From positions 120,955-184,954 of the forward strand of contig NZ_JAEPWM010000011.1 of NCBI RefSeq assembly GCF_016654015.1: 64,000 nucleotides of DNA, read 5' to 3'. Every line of letters begins with the position of its first letter. Within the stretch, counting starts at the first letter, position 1. Below, in pieces: positions 1 to 8,372 of the stretch. The position numbers were made by a program, and so were the translations under genes. The notes beneath the pieces are model-generated. The model did not search any database. It was given only the letters and a program-made list of their open reading frames with translations, and had not been told where the DNA came from. Origin of the DNA: Ramlibacter ginsenosidimutans (lineage in GTDB: Bacteria; Pseudomonadota; Gammaproteobacteria; Burkholderiales; Burkholderiaceae_C).

Positions 1-2
1 GT

Positions 3-218
3 TATGCGCTGGTGATCGCCTTCGAGCAGGCCCCCGATGTGCAGGTGGAGCATGGCGCGCTGGCGCTGGACCAACTGCCGCAGTTCGTGACCGTCAGCGA
101 CACCCAGGCTTGCGATGCGCCCCAGCGGTGGAGAGAGCAGGCGCTCGCCTGCTTCATGCTGGGCGGCGAAGCGATCCCGGTGCTGGGGGCCGAGATCTTC
201 CTGCGGCATCTCAACTGA
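3..218 (+). CDS. C-terminal end of a CheW-like protein (partial)
   Basis: An open frame enters from the left edge and stops at a TGA at 216-218, leaving 71 codons. The visible end has alternating hydrophobic strands and closes with the pattern ALACFMLGGEAIPVLGAEIF, which resembles the last two strands of CheW-type scaffold domains, where a short turn separates two hydrophobic strands. CheW proteins couple chemoreceptors to the CheA kinase. No start codon or upstream domain is visible, so the assignment rests only on this tail. It could also belong to another small beta-barrel protein. Confidence 0.35.
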   Translation, partial: YALVIAFEQAPDVQVEHGALALDQLPQFVTVSDTQACDAPQRWREQALACFMLGGEAIPVLGAEIFLRHLN

Positions 219-525
219 CGAAGGCATGACGCGGCTGCGCGCGAACCCGCCCTTTCCGTGCTGGAGGTGCGTCAGCTCCTGGACGGGGAATTGCATCCTG
301 AGTCCCATCCTTCCCGCCTCGAACCAAATGCGGGTGACGGAGGCTCATCCGTGTCGTGGACGACCATGTCGCGGTCGCCGGATCGAATGCACGATGTCAC
401 TTGGCCGATAGGCGTGCGCCGGTGCGCGTTCACGTCGGCGCGCTGATCAACGGCGGCGGGACCGCGGCGCGCGATGGCTGAGCTGAGCGGGAGTGACCTT
501 TGGCGTGCTTAGGTGCGAGCTCGCG

Positions 526-822
526 ATGGTGGCAGGGTGCGAACAAAGCAGCCAATCCCACTGCTCGGCCGCGGTCATGCCTGCGCAAGTGCATCGGGAA
601 CACAACATCGCCTCGAAAACACCCCCCGTTGCCGCAGCCCTAAAGCTGCTCGACGAACTCTCGTCAGCGCAGAAGACTTTGCATGCGATGAACGAAGATT
701 TGCTGCGGGCCACTGTCGAAAACTGCGACGACCTGCCTGCATTGCGAGAGCTCGTCGTTGCTCAGCACTCGCGCGTCCAAGCCATCACGGAGCAGATGAT
801 TGAGGCGCTTCGGGACACGTGA
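526..822 (+). CDS. small helical hypothetical protein
   Basis: Unrecognised. The frame is open from a GTG at 493, but the ATG at 526 has an AGGTG about ten bases upstream and is preferred; the ATG at 577 is another possibility. The last 60 residues are strongly helical (LLDELSSAQKTLHAMNEDL and onward) and rich in Leu, Glu and Gln, without a signal peptide or membrane segment. It lies between the CheW-like tail and the leftward 79-residue gene, in a region of several small helical proteins. No function can be assigned. Confidence that it is expressed is moderate to low, because length and codon bias are the only support. Confidence 0.4.
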   Translation: MVAGCEQSSQSHCSAAVMPAQVHREHNIASKTPPVAAALKLLDELSSAQKTLHAMNEDLLRATVENCDDLPALRELVVAQHSRVQAITEQMIEALRDT

Positions 823-906
823 ACGACCTAGGCCAGCCCGAGGAGAGGAGCCTTGTCTGGCGTGACATCACATACGTCGGAGGCCCATAGCGCGCACATT
901 TCGCGA

Positions 907-1146
907 TCAGTTCAAGGTTTCCAGGAGTGCTGCAAGGTCGGGCGCTTCGCCGGAGACCGCGGCCGAGTAAGCGCTCAGCATGTGTGCGGCTGACGGGCGA
1001 AGAGGCTGCAACAGGTCGGCATACCCGCCCAGCCGCTCCGAAAGCGCTTCGACGTCGATGGAGTCCGTTTCCCTCAAAGCGTTGACCAGTGCCGCATAGG
1101 CCGCGAGCTGGGCTTGCAGGATGTGCTGGAACGATTCGAGGGTCAT
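907..1146 (-). CDS. 79-residue helical protein, copy 1 of a duplicated cassette
   Basis: Unrecognised small soluble protein of 79 residues, predicted helical, with LESFQHILQAQLAAYAALV at the N-terminus and AYSAAVSGEAPDLAALLETL near the end. A near-identical protein of the same length is encoded at 59933-60172 (67 of 79 residues identical), so selection has clearly kept it. The start has a GGAGC ribosome site, and the bases from it to the ATG are shared with the second copy, as is much of the 80 bases upstream, including a GTACTTGT block. Here it is divergent from the 53-residue peptide gene at 1578; in the second copy both point the same way. Function unknown; a partner or regulator of the peptide is one possibility. 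Confidence 0.75.
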   Translation of the reverse strand: MTLESFQHILQAQLAAYAALVNALRETDSIDVEALSERLGGYADLLQPLRPSAAHMLSAYSAAVSGEAPDLAALLETLN

Positions 1147-1495
1147 GTGTGTGCTCCGGACGCAGTCTTAATCGTCAGGGTTACAAGTACAACTTCGACA
1201 TCCGCAGGGGTTTGTGCTCGCAACCACCATGACTTTCCTGGCATGAGGAGCCAAGGCTCGCGCGCACGTAATCGCGCACGCGTACGCAGCGGAGCGGAGC
1301 GGACATTCGGCCGCAAGGATTTGAATGGGAACGACTGCTCAGGCGGGACTGTATTGCAGCCGGGCCCGAAGGAGGGTCTGTCGGTCCGCGACGGATGTCG
1401 AGCAATTCTTCACGTGTAGCGCGACTTCCTCGGAATCACGCGAAGCGGTTTCGTCCGTTCATAACGAGCGGTGCTCCACGGCTGCCGACCGGTCG

Positions 1496-1525
1496 TTGCA
1501 CGGTGTATCAAAACATCTCTATAGT
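1496..1525 (+). promoter_or_regulatory. sigma70-like promoter of peptide gene, copy 1
   Basis: TTGCAC (1496-1501) and TATAGT (1520-1525) are separated by 18 bases. The same arrangement, TTGCAA-18-TATAGT, precedes the paralogous peptide gene at 59454-59483, and the spacer contains a shared TGTATCAA and TCTC. Conservation in both copies supports a real promoter. Confidence 0.7.
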
Positions 1526-1531
1526 TGCCTG

Positions 1532-1554
1532 ACGTTACGGCGATTCCCTAACGT
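1532..1554 (+). promoter_or_regulatory. inverted repeat over the predicted start site (operator candidate)
   Basis: ACGTTA (1532-1537) and TAACGT (1549-1554) form a dyad starting six bases after the -10 box, so it covers the expected transcription start. The second cassette copy has CGTTAGG and CCTAACG in the same place relative to its -10 box. This position is typical of repressor operators; the regulator is not known. Confidence 0.55.
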
Positions 1555-1577
1555 GCTCATCAACAGGAGAGTTTGGA

Positions 1578-1739
1578 ATGTCGAATTTCCCACAAACTGT
1601 GAGCGGGGCCCTGCCTGAGGCAAAGCCGGAAATCCCCGTCGGCCTTATCGCCCTTGCAAGATTATTCACCGTGTTGAAGGAAGTGGCGCTCGCCACGCCA
1701 CTGGGGCTCTTCATCAACGGCTTGCGGAGTCGGGGCTGA
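1578..1739 (+). CDS. 53-residue peptide, copy 1 of a duplicated cassette
   Basis: A 53-codon gene starting with MSNF, preceded by AGGAGA eight bases upstream. The C-terminal half is a hydrophobic, probably amphipathic helix (LKEVALATPL followed by LFINGL) after a polar KPEI segment. A paralogue of identical length lies at 59535-59696; 33 of 53 residues match, and the LKEVALATP-LFINGL block is almost invariant. No signal peptide cleavage site is obvious. Promoter, operator-like dyad and ribosome site are also conserved. The stop codon overlaps a following ATG (TGATG) that opens a second tiny frame; in this copy that frame ends after ten codons. Could be a signalling, toxin-like or membrane-associated peptide; nothing in the sequence decides between these. 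Confidence 0.75.
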   Translation: MSNFPQTVSGALPEAKPEIPVGLIALARLFTVLKEVALATPLGLFINGLRSRG

Positions 1740-2428
1740 TGCGTCAAGACTCGCAGCTCGTTCAGAGTTGAGCGAGCTGTACGCCGAATAATGGGCCGTG
1801 AGCGCCGACAAGATCAAATCGCGAGGTCGGTCCGAGGTTCTTCTAAGAAGCGCGAACAGCAACTGTTCTAACGCGGCATGAACGCTGGTATGTAGTCCGC
1901 CGAACAGTGGCTGTTCCCCATAACCCTGGCTCTCCAGTTCGCCATCAATGCATTTGCTTGGCACATGGCTGCGAAATGACGGATTCGGTATCGGGTTCGT
2001 CAAGAACGTCATAAGCCCTGGGGTTGCAGCGTACTCTGCTTTCGAAATCGTAGCAATGCGATTCGATCGTCCTCCGCACAAGATGCTCGGAGCGCTCTTC
2101 TTGGCTGGCATCATCGCGTACACGCTCTGGGCGATAGACTTCAACTGCCACAACTACCTCTCTGCTGGGCGCGTTGAGGGCGCTCGCGCTCCGAGGGAGC
2201 AGAGCGCGGCCGGCCTGACGAACGATTGCAGGGCTGCCCCCACAGGGCTCACAAGCTTCACGCCTGCTACCGGTCGAAAGGGGACTCCTCTCGTGTTCTT
2301 GGCCGCCGCCTCAAGACAGCGGTGGGCGAGGGCAAGGTCGTTCGGTTTAGCGGGGCACTTACGGATTAACCCGCAGCTCCCGCCCAAGTGCGGCCGTTCT
2401 GACACAGCAAGACTGCGGCGCCTCCGAT
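1740..2428. other. no convincing gene; conserved cassette downstream region, then decayed DNA
   Basis: The first 160 bases are related to the DNA after the second peptide gene (59697-59860), which shows the duplicated block extends past the coding part. The frame 1948-2532 on the plus strand contains one possible membrane helix (LGALFLAGIIAYTLWAID) but changes character after that and has no ribosome site or recognisable family. I do not call a gene here. Confidence 0.4.
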
Positions 2429-2730
2429 TCAGCCTTCATCCGTCATCCCCTCCGCCTCTAGGTCGAAGTTCAGTTCGAACTTCAGCCCCATCGGATCCTC
2501 CACGAACACCTGGCGCAGGTGTGTGCCCTTGAACGGCGCTTCTTGGAACTGGACCCCGGCGGCGCGCAGTGCGTTGCGGGTCGAAGTAAGTCCGTGTGCG
2601 GCCAGAGCGCCTGATCAAGCGGACCGGGCTGCCGTGCCGGTTTCTCCTTCCGTAGCGCGTTCAGGTGCACGATCGCCCGCTCTCCTGCACAGTGCCAATA
2701 CCCCGCGTGGCGCAGGTGGGGCCGGTAGCC
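2429..2730 (-). pseudogene. VOC/glyoxalase-fold gene remnant
   Basis: Read leftwards, the DNA encodes the C-terminal half of a VOC-superfamily (glyoxalase/dioxygenase-like) protein. One frame gives HAGYWHCAGERAIVHLNAL then PARQPGPLDQ; after a frameshift near 2600 the next frame gives LRAAGVQFQEAP, LRQVFVEDPMGLKFELNF and a stop at 2429-2431. The LRQVF-DP-G-K-ELNF ending with its Glu metal ligand is characteristic of the family. The N-terminal half is missing or unrecognisable and the frame is broken, so this is a fossil. VOC proteins bind a metal and act on small carbonyl or aromatic compounds; the original substrate cannot be told. Confidence 0.65.
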
Positions 2731-2835
2731 ACCGACTACGTCGTCTCCTTTGCCTTTGGGGACGACCACTCGCGCAAGGGCCTCACGCAACACGAGCAGA
2801 GGCTGGTGGCCATATCGTCCAGGTGGCCCTGGGCA

Positions 2836-3031
2836 CCGAGCCGCAGTCCGGGCCGGAGTCATGGGCGCCAACGACGGGATCGTGTCCACCGCGCGGATGG
2901 CCGTTGGAGACGCAGGAGCGACGGTAAGCCACCAGGTGCGCCTGATCACCGGTGCGGCGTCCGCGGTAGCTGGCGCGATCTCGCGATCGAGCAGCCCTGC
3001 GGCCGGGCTTCGAACCCGCCAAGGCAACTGA
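2836..3031 (+). pseudogene. VIT/CCC1-family transporter fragment
   Basis: The plus strand encodes RAGVMGANDGIVSTARMAVG followed by LITGAASAVAGAIS, matching the first two membrane segments of VIT1/CCC1 iron/manganese transporters, where the hallmark is RAAVLGANDGIVSTASL. After this the reading degenerates (SRSSSPAAG) and stops at 3029-3031, long before the usual 230 residues. There is no start codon with a ribosome site. Only a 5' piece of the gene survives, directly beside the VOC fossil on the other strand. Confidence 0.6.
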
Positions 3032-3054
3032 CCCTTGGGCCCGCGTACCGCGCG

Positions 3055-4269
3055 TCAGGACTTCAGCGCCACTGCGGCATCGAAAAGCGCAAAGCTGTCG
3101 AAGCGCCACTGCACGTTGTGGTCGACACAAGTCTGCACCACGACTGTCTCTGTCGGCATGTCGACGTAGATGCGTTGACCGTGGAATCCACTGAAGATGG
3201 GGCGGCTGCCGTCGGACTTCAGGTGCCAGAACATTCCCTTATAGCCGCCAATCTGGCCGTTCGTGCTCGGACGGGCATAGTTGACTCGCACCTGCGAGTC
3301 CTTGTCGCCCCAGGAGCAGCATTCCTGGATCCAGGCTTCGCTCACGACCTGGGCGCCGTTCATGCGCCCGCGCTGCGCCACAAGCTGGCCGAGACGCGCC
3401 CAGTCGCGAAGGGTCGCCGCGAAGCCAATGCAGTTGAACTCGGCCGCCTTCGAGTCGGTCCACCACGTGGCATTGCCCTCTGCACCTAGCGGTCCCCACA
3501 GGGCGTCCTGCGCGAATTCGGAAAGACTCTTGCGCGTCACCTCGCGAATGACCACCCCGATCGCGGAGGCAGCCATGTCGTTGTAGATGAAATGGATTCC
3601 CTGCGGTTCGCGCCGCGTGTTGAGATCCCGCAGCGCGGCGACGACGTCCGGGTCGGAGCCGAGCAGCGCCCGCTCGTAAAACTGAGCGTTGTCCTGCAGT
3701 TGATCGCCCGTCAGGGCCAGTCCTGTGGACATGTTCATCAGGTTGCGAATCGTCGTCTCGCCGTGCAAGGTCCCGGCCAGCGACTTCGCGTAGGTGTCAC
3801 TACGATCGTCGATCGACTTGATGAGGCCGCGGTCGACGCAAATTCCCAGCAACAGCGATGTGACGCTCTTGGACATCGACCAGCCGCTCATTCGCATTTG
3901 GGCGGATCGCCGGAATCCGTAACCTTCGAACCAGACCTCGCCTTTGCGCGCGATCAGCAGCCCCGTGATGGGCCAAGCCTTCAGGTAGTCCTGAGGGGTC
4001 CGCTGCGTGAAGCCGTACGAGATGTCATCTCGCGGCCGAGGGGTGAGGGGCGACACTTTGGTGCCGGCGCTAATGGTGTGAACCGGGAACATCGATTCGA
4101 AGCCGCCCGAGTAGTTGCCCACGCGCGTTTGGGTGTGCGAGAAGATGCGACGTGGCTCGCCCCAGCCAGTCGGGTATCCCGCCTCCGCACCCCAATCGTC
4201 GCCGAACGCGCGCGCGGCAATGGGCATGGCTGCCGCGCCTGCCGAAATCAGCAAAGATCTTCTTTTCAT
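3055..4269 (-). CDS. exported beta-lactamase-fold serine hydrolase
   Basis: Class C beta-lactamase/esterase-like protein of about 404 residues. The preferred start is MKRRSLLISAGAAAMPIA, because this gives a twin-arginine type signal peptide with an AxA site; a longer frame to 4401 and an ATG at 4278 also exist. The active-site SxxK is SMSK within GWSMSKSVTSLL, followed by the Tyr motif YND in HFIYNDMAASAIG. The family covers D-aminopeptidases, esterases, 6-aminohexanoate-dimer hydrolase (NylB) and penicillin-binding-like enzymes; overall spacing resembles the NylB/EstB type. The protein should act in the periplasm. It stands alone between fossil genes and an SDR locus; the substrate is unknown. 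Confidence 0.8.
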   Translation of the reverse strand: MKRRSLLISAGAAAMPIAARAFGDDWGAEAGYPTGWGEPRRIFSHTQTRVGNYSGGFESMFPVHTISAGTKVSPLTPRPRDDISYGFTQRTPQDYLKAWPITGLLIARKGEVWFEGYGFRRSAQMRMSGWSMSKSVTSLLLGICVDRGLIKSIDDRSDTYAKSLAGTLHGETTIRNLMNMSTGLALTGDQLQDNAQFYERALLGSDPDVVAALRDLNTRREPQGIHFIYNDMAASAIGVVIREVTRKSLSEFAQDALWGPLGAEGNATWWTDSKAAEFNCIGFAATLRDWARLGQLVAQRGRMNGAQVVSEAWIQECCSWGDKDSQVRVNYARPSTNGQIGGYKGMFWHLKSDGSRPIFSGFHGQRIYVDMPTETVVVQTCVDHNVQWRFDSFALFDAAVALKS

Positions 4270-4858
4270 CTGAGGCATCCGTGTAGCGAGGTGAGGCACC
4301 AAGGCCGCAGGCAATTCCACCATGGGGCAGGTGGCTGCTACAAGGACAGACACCGTCGAACCTGGTTGTCGTTCGACTGCCTGTTGCGGGAAAGCCGACA
4401 TGGAAAGCAGGGAGTCGGCAGACGCGACCGCCGGTAGGCCGAAAGGATCTACCGTCGGACCCGCCGGAATCGTTCTAAAGACTGGCGCGGATGCAAGAGT
4501 GGCCTGAGCGCTTCGGCAAGCGGGGTGCTATCGCCCTGGTGGCTGTGCTCATGACTTGCTGTACGCGCCGTTCGAGGCGCGCCAAACCAGCCTATCCATC
4601 GTCGAACTCCCACCCGGTCGTTTTCCCACGGGCGGCCCGCTACGCGTGTAACGGCGCCGACGGCACTTTCGGAACGAACGAAGATGTCGAGCCGTTCAAG
4701 CTGCCGGCAGTCCGCGTGGCGTGCGTTGGGCGGCTGCTGCTACGGGTTGGAATCGGACATCCGCAGAATCGCCCCTGCGTGCGGCCCAACGCAGCCGGAT
4801 TGGTAAGCTCCAGCCCGGCCGAATCGTCGCCACGCAGAACCGACCCCCAGGAAATCGC
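4270..4858. other. intergenic, nothing recognised
   Basis: About 590 bases between the leftward hydrolase and the rightward SDR pair. Long frames exist (for example 4491-5114 plus) because GC is high, but none has a family signature or ribosome site, and the coding style is unlike the neighbours. Confidence 0.5.
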
Positions 4859-5601
4859 ATGTCCACCTCTCCTTCGGCGGATTGCTCCGCATGCCACTTC
4901 CCGCCTCCCAGCTTCCCGGGGCTTTCCGGGCGGCTTGCCTGGGTCACCGGCCACCGCGGCGGCATCGGCTCCGAAGTCGCGCGCCTACTCGAAGCGAGCG
5001 GCTGCCAGGTCGCGGGGCTCGACCTGCCCGACGTCGACCTGGCCGATCTCGGCGCGCTCGAGTCGCGCGCCGCGCAGCTGGCACGGGAGCACGGCGCTCC
5101 GCAGGTGCTGGTGAATTGCGCGGGTACCACCCTGCTGGGAAGCATCCCGGACACCTCGCTCGCCGACTTGCAGCGCGTCATGGCGGTGAACTTCACGGCG
5201 CCCTTCCTGCTGATGAAGTCCGTCCTGCCCGACATGGTGAGGGCAGGAGGCGGCGCCATCGTGAACGTGGCCTCGGACCAGGCGCTGATCGGGAAGCCGC
5301 TGAGCGCCGCCTACGGGGCGAGCAAGGGCGCGCTGGCCCAGCTCACGCGCAGCGCAGCCATCGATTTCGGCCGGCACAACGTGCGCGTGAACTGCATCGC
5401 CCCGGGCAGCACGGACACGGCGATGCTGCGCGAAGTCATGGAGAGCAGCCGGAGCTTCGAGAGCCTGTTTCCACCGCCGTCCGGGGTCGGCTGGCACGGC
5501 CGGCCGAAATCGCGGTCGCCGCGGTGTTCCTCGCGTCCGCAGCGGCTTCGTTCATCACCGGCGCCGTGATTCCGGTGGACGGCGGAGTGACCGCCGCATG
5601 A
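4859..5601 (+). pseudogene. short-chain dehydrogenase with a frameshift near its C-terminus
   Basis: Classical SDR of the FabG type. From MSTSPSAD the frame carries the NAD(P) motif TGHRGGIG, the NCAG motif, catalytic Tyr/Lys in YGASK, and the PG motif in IAPGSTDT. After ESLFPPP (about 5470) the frame runs on without family resemblance, whereas the next frame gives RPAEIAVAAVFLAS and the typical ending FITGAVIPVDGG, then a stop at 5599-5601. A single indel of one or two bases between 5465 and 5490 restores the whole 247-residue protein. Its stop overlaps the start of the next SDR (ATGA), so the two formed one operon. Either a young pseudogene or a sequencing error; all catalytic residues lie before the break. 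Confidence 0.75.
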
Positions 5602-6311
5602 AGAAGGTGGCCCTGGTGACCGGCGGGACCCGTGGTGTCGGGCTTGCCATTTGCAGCATGCTGGCCGCCAACGGCCACGACGTGATCGCGACGGCCCGCC
5701 GCGCACCCGCAGGCGAATTGCCCGCCGGCGTCGCTTATCTACGGTGCGACGTGTCGCAGCCGGATGACGTGCTGGGGGTGTTCGCACGGTTGCGCGAATT
5801 GCACGGACGACTCGACGTGCTGGTCAACAACGCCGGCATCGCTGGCGCCGACAGACTCGGGGACCCGCGCGATCCGGCCTGGGACGCCGTGATAGGTACC
5901 AACCTGACGGGCGCCTACCGGTGCGCCCAGGCCGCCCAGGCACTGTTTCCCGCGGAAGGGGGCCGCCTCGTGTTTCTTGCGAGTGTGCTGGGGCTGCGCG
6001 CGGTGCCGGACCAAATCGCCTACACCGCGTCCAAGCACGGGGTCGTGGGGCTCGCCAAGGCGTTCGCACTGGCGCTTGCGTCGCGTCGGATCACCTCCAA
6101 CGCAATCTGCCCGGGATGGGTGGACACAGCCATGGCGCGGCAGCGCTTCAGCGAACTGGGCATCGAGGCGTCCGAGGCACGCGCGGGCGTCCCCACAGGG
6201 GCAATCGTGACACCCGAGGAGGTCGCCGCAGCGGTGCTCTACCTGTGCAGTGACGCCGCCCGCAACATCACCGGGCATACGCTGGTGCTTGATGGAGGGA
6301 CGCTGGCCTGA
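5598..6311 (+). CDS. short-chain dehydrogenase/reductase (FabG-like)
   Basis: Intact 237-residue classical SDR. It shows TGGTRGVG cofactor loop, the acidic/aromatic region ending in YLRCDV, NNAG, catalytic YTASK, the N-terminal part of the CPGWVDT substrate loop, and the C-terminal ITGHTLVLDGG that is standard for FabG-like oxidoreductases. The enzyme would use NAD(P)H to interconvert an alcohol and a ketone in the cytoplasm. It starts inside the stop codon of the preceding SDR, so it is translationally coupled. The pair could act on the same compound in successive steps; no other pathway gene is adjacent. Confidence 0.85.
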   Translation: MKKVALVTGGTRGVGLAICSMLAANGHDVIATARRAPAGELPAGVAYLRCDVSQPDDVLGVFARLRELHGRLDVLVNNAGIAGADRLGDPRDPAWDAVIGTNLTGAYRCAQAAQALFPAEGGRLVFLASVLGLRAVPDQIAYTASKHGVVGLAKAFALALASRRITSNAICPGWVDTAMARQRFSELGIEASEARAGVPTGAIVTPEEVAAAVLYLCSDAARNITGHTLVLDGGTLA

Positions 6312-6448
6312 GTTCGTGGGTGCCCGGGTTCTTCTCATCCCGGCCGTCGCGCCGCGTCCGGCCGAACACGGGCAGTCACTCCGCCTGGGGTCGTGAGCGG
6401 CCGTTGCGTGAAGCGCATCGTGAGTCCCTGCAGCAGTTTGCCGCATTG

Positions 6449-6590
6449 GGTGACACCGGCGGCGACGGCGTCACCATCACCTGGCCCCAGGTAGAGAAAG
6501 TCGGCACGCGCGCCGCCGGCTCACTGCGGGGGACACCACAGCTCGCCGGTTCACCCCCACCGTGGCGTGCCGCTTTGAGCATCGGCACAT
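6449..6590. repeat. dispersed intergenic repeat, copy 1
   Basis: About 140 bases are shared at roughly 80 % identity, same orientation, with 13219-13360. The core contains GGTAGAGAAAG followed by a GC-rich stem (GTCGGC and GCCGGC around ACGCGCGCC). Both copies lie in intergenic DNA, here between an SDR gene and a histidine kinase gene. Confidence 0.65.
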
Positions 6591-6719
6591 AGACCTCTGG
6601 GCTGAGGGCAGCAGTCGATATGATCGGTCGAGCATGTTCGTCGTGCACCAGTTGGCGCCTAGGTTTGCGCCGCCACGCACGCAGGCATCTGACCCAACTG
6701 AAGCAGCTTCGGAAGGAAC

Positions 6720-8372
6720 ATGGCAAGGAACCCGCAGAAGCCCTCCGGCATCACGTCAGCAAGTGCCGCGCAGTCGAGCCGGCGCAGTCGCATCCAGCTC
6801 AAGGGCGACGCGCACGACGAGCTGGATGCTCAGGAGCTTGCGCATCTGAGAGCGATCAAGGACACGGCGACCGTCTGGTACTGGGAGCAGGACAGCGAAT
6901 TCCGATTTACCGTCGACATTCGAGGCGCGGGCCACGTGCCGCAGGAGCCATCAATCATCGGTATCCGTCGGTGGGAGGCACCGGATTGCTTTCCCTTGCA
7001 CGGCACCTGGGAAGATCACCGCCGCTGCCTCGAGGCCCACTTGCCCTTCCGGGAGTTCGAATTTCAGGTCGGACGCGGGGTGAACGTGCGCTACATCTCG
7101 ACGACGGGCGTGCCAGTGTTCGAGCAGGGCCGGTTTGTCGGCTATCGCGGCACGGCGATGAACATTACCGCCCTGAAGCGTGCGCAGCAGGCCTACGAGC
7201 GGGCGCAAGTTCTGGCAGTGCTTGGCGCGCGGTTGGGGAAGGTGGTCGGCTGGAGCTTCGACCTTGCATCGCGACGCATGGAATGGTCGCGGGGCCTTGG
7301 AGACTTGCTCTCCAAGGGAAGAAACTACGAGCCGGGCAGAAGTCGCTTGCTCAAGCTTCTCTCGAAAGGCGCCAGGAGGATGGTCGTGTCCGCGTTTTGG
7401 AAGAGTTCGCTAGACAGGCAGCCCTTCGATGTCGAACTTCATCCGATGGCTGACGACGGAAAGCAAGTCTGGATGCGCCTGGTCGGCGAACCCGTCTGCA
7501 GCGCAGGAGGGACGGTGGATCGCATCGATGGAGCGTTGCAGGACATCTCCGATAGCAAGGCTTCGCAGGAGCGGCTGTCTGCGCTCACAGAACAACTCTC
7601 CCTGCTCAATCGCGAACTCGGCACCCGCGTGCAGGAACGTACGCGCGAACTCGAACTGGTGAACGCGGATCTCCGGGGATTTGCGCACGTTCTCGCGCAC
7701 GACCTGAAGGCTCCCCTCGCTGCCATCCAGGGGTTCAGCGCAGCGATGGAAGAGGCTTTGGCGCGCGAAGACTCTGCGCGCGCAGCACACTTTGCCAGCC
7801 GCATCCGGGCAGGCGGCCAGCGCATGAACGACTATGTCGAAGCGCTGCTGTCCCTCGCCGAAATGGCCCAGGCCCCCTTGGTGGTGGCGAACGTGGACCT
7901 CACTGCGATCTGTGCCGACGTAGTGGACGAACTGCGAGCGGCGGAGCACGACCGCAACATGAGCGTAACGATCGAAGAGGGCATGGAGGTGCGTGGCGAC
8001 CGCAGGCTGCTGCGCGTCCTTCTGGAGAACCTGATCGGCAACGCCTGGAAGTTCACGCGGCGACGCGAAGCTGCCTGGATCCGGATCTCCTCCTGGGTCG
8101 ACCCGGCAGGCATCAGGGTGTTTTCCGTGCAGGATAACGGGGCCGGCTTCAACATGGAGTTCGCGGGCCGGTTGTTCGGCGACTTCCAGAGGCTCCATGC
8201 AGCGGACGAATTTCCCGGGACGGGCATCGGCCTGTCCAACGCGCAACGCATCGTGAACCGCCACGGCGGTCGCATCTGGGCGGAGGCGCGCGAAGGAGAA
8301 GGCGCGGTCTTTCGTTTCACGCTCGCGGACACCAGCATCGACGCCGACCGAGGATGCGCACCTGGCAGTTGA
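6720..8372 (+). CDS. PAS-domain sensor histidine kinase
   Basis: 550-residue soluble hybrid-less sensor kinase. A first PAS-like region (VWYWEQDSEFRFTV to GYRGTAMNITALK) is followed by a second (VVGWSFDLASRRMEWS to IDGALQDISDSK), a coiled coil (LSLLNRELGTRVQERTREL), then HisKA with the phospho-acceptor His in LAHDLKAPLAAIQGF. The HATPase domain has the N box (LLENLIGNAWKFT), G1 (VQDNGAGFNM), the F box (LFGDFQRLH) and G2 (GTGIGLSNA). This arrangement resembles phytochrome-related kinases without the chromophore domain. There is no membrane segment, so it senses a cytoplasmic signal. No response regulator is adjacent. GGAAGGA lies just before the ATG. Confidence 0.9.
   Translation: MARNPQKPSGITSASAAQSSRRSRIQLKGDAHDELDAQELAHLRAIKDTATVWYWEQDSEFRFTVDIRGAGHVPQEPSIIGIRRWEAPDCFPLHGTWEDHRRCLEAHLPFREFEFQVGRGVNVRYISTTGVPVFEQGRFVGYRGTAMNITALKRAQQAYERAQVLAVLGARLGKVVGWSFDLASRRMEWSRGLGDLLSKGRNYEPGRSRLLKLLSKGARRMVVSAFWKSSLDRQPFDVELHPMADDGKQVWMRLVGEPVCSAGGTVDRIDGALQDISDSKASQERLSALTEQLSLLNRELGTRVQERTRELELVNADLRGFAHVLAHDLKAPLAAIQGFSAAMEEALAREDSARAAHFASRIRAGGQRMNDYVEALLSLAEMAQAPLVVANVDLTAICADVVDELRAAEHDRNMSVTIEEGMEVRGDRRLLRVLLENLIGNAWKFTRRREAAWIRISSWVDPAGIRVFSVQDNGAGFNMEFAGRLFGDFQRLHAADEFPGTGIGLSNAQRIVNRHGGRIWAEAREGEGAVFRFTLADTSIDADRGCAPGS

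Noticed and set aside
526..822. Possible paralogy between the small helical proteins at 526-822 and 60233-60574
   Set aside because: Both flank a cassette copy, but no convincing ungapped match could be found; similarity is only in helical composition.
1532..1554. Dyad upstream of the peptide gene as a LuxR-type (acyl-HSL) box
   Set aside because: The length is near 20 bp, but the half sites lack the CTG/CAG core of lux boxes, so I only call it an operator candidate.
1948..2532. 194-codon plus-strand frame with one hydrophobic helix
   Set aside because: No ribosome site or family; it overlaps the VOC fossil on the other strand and changes composition halfway.
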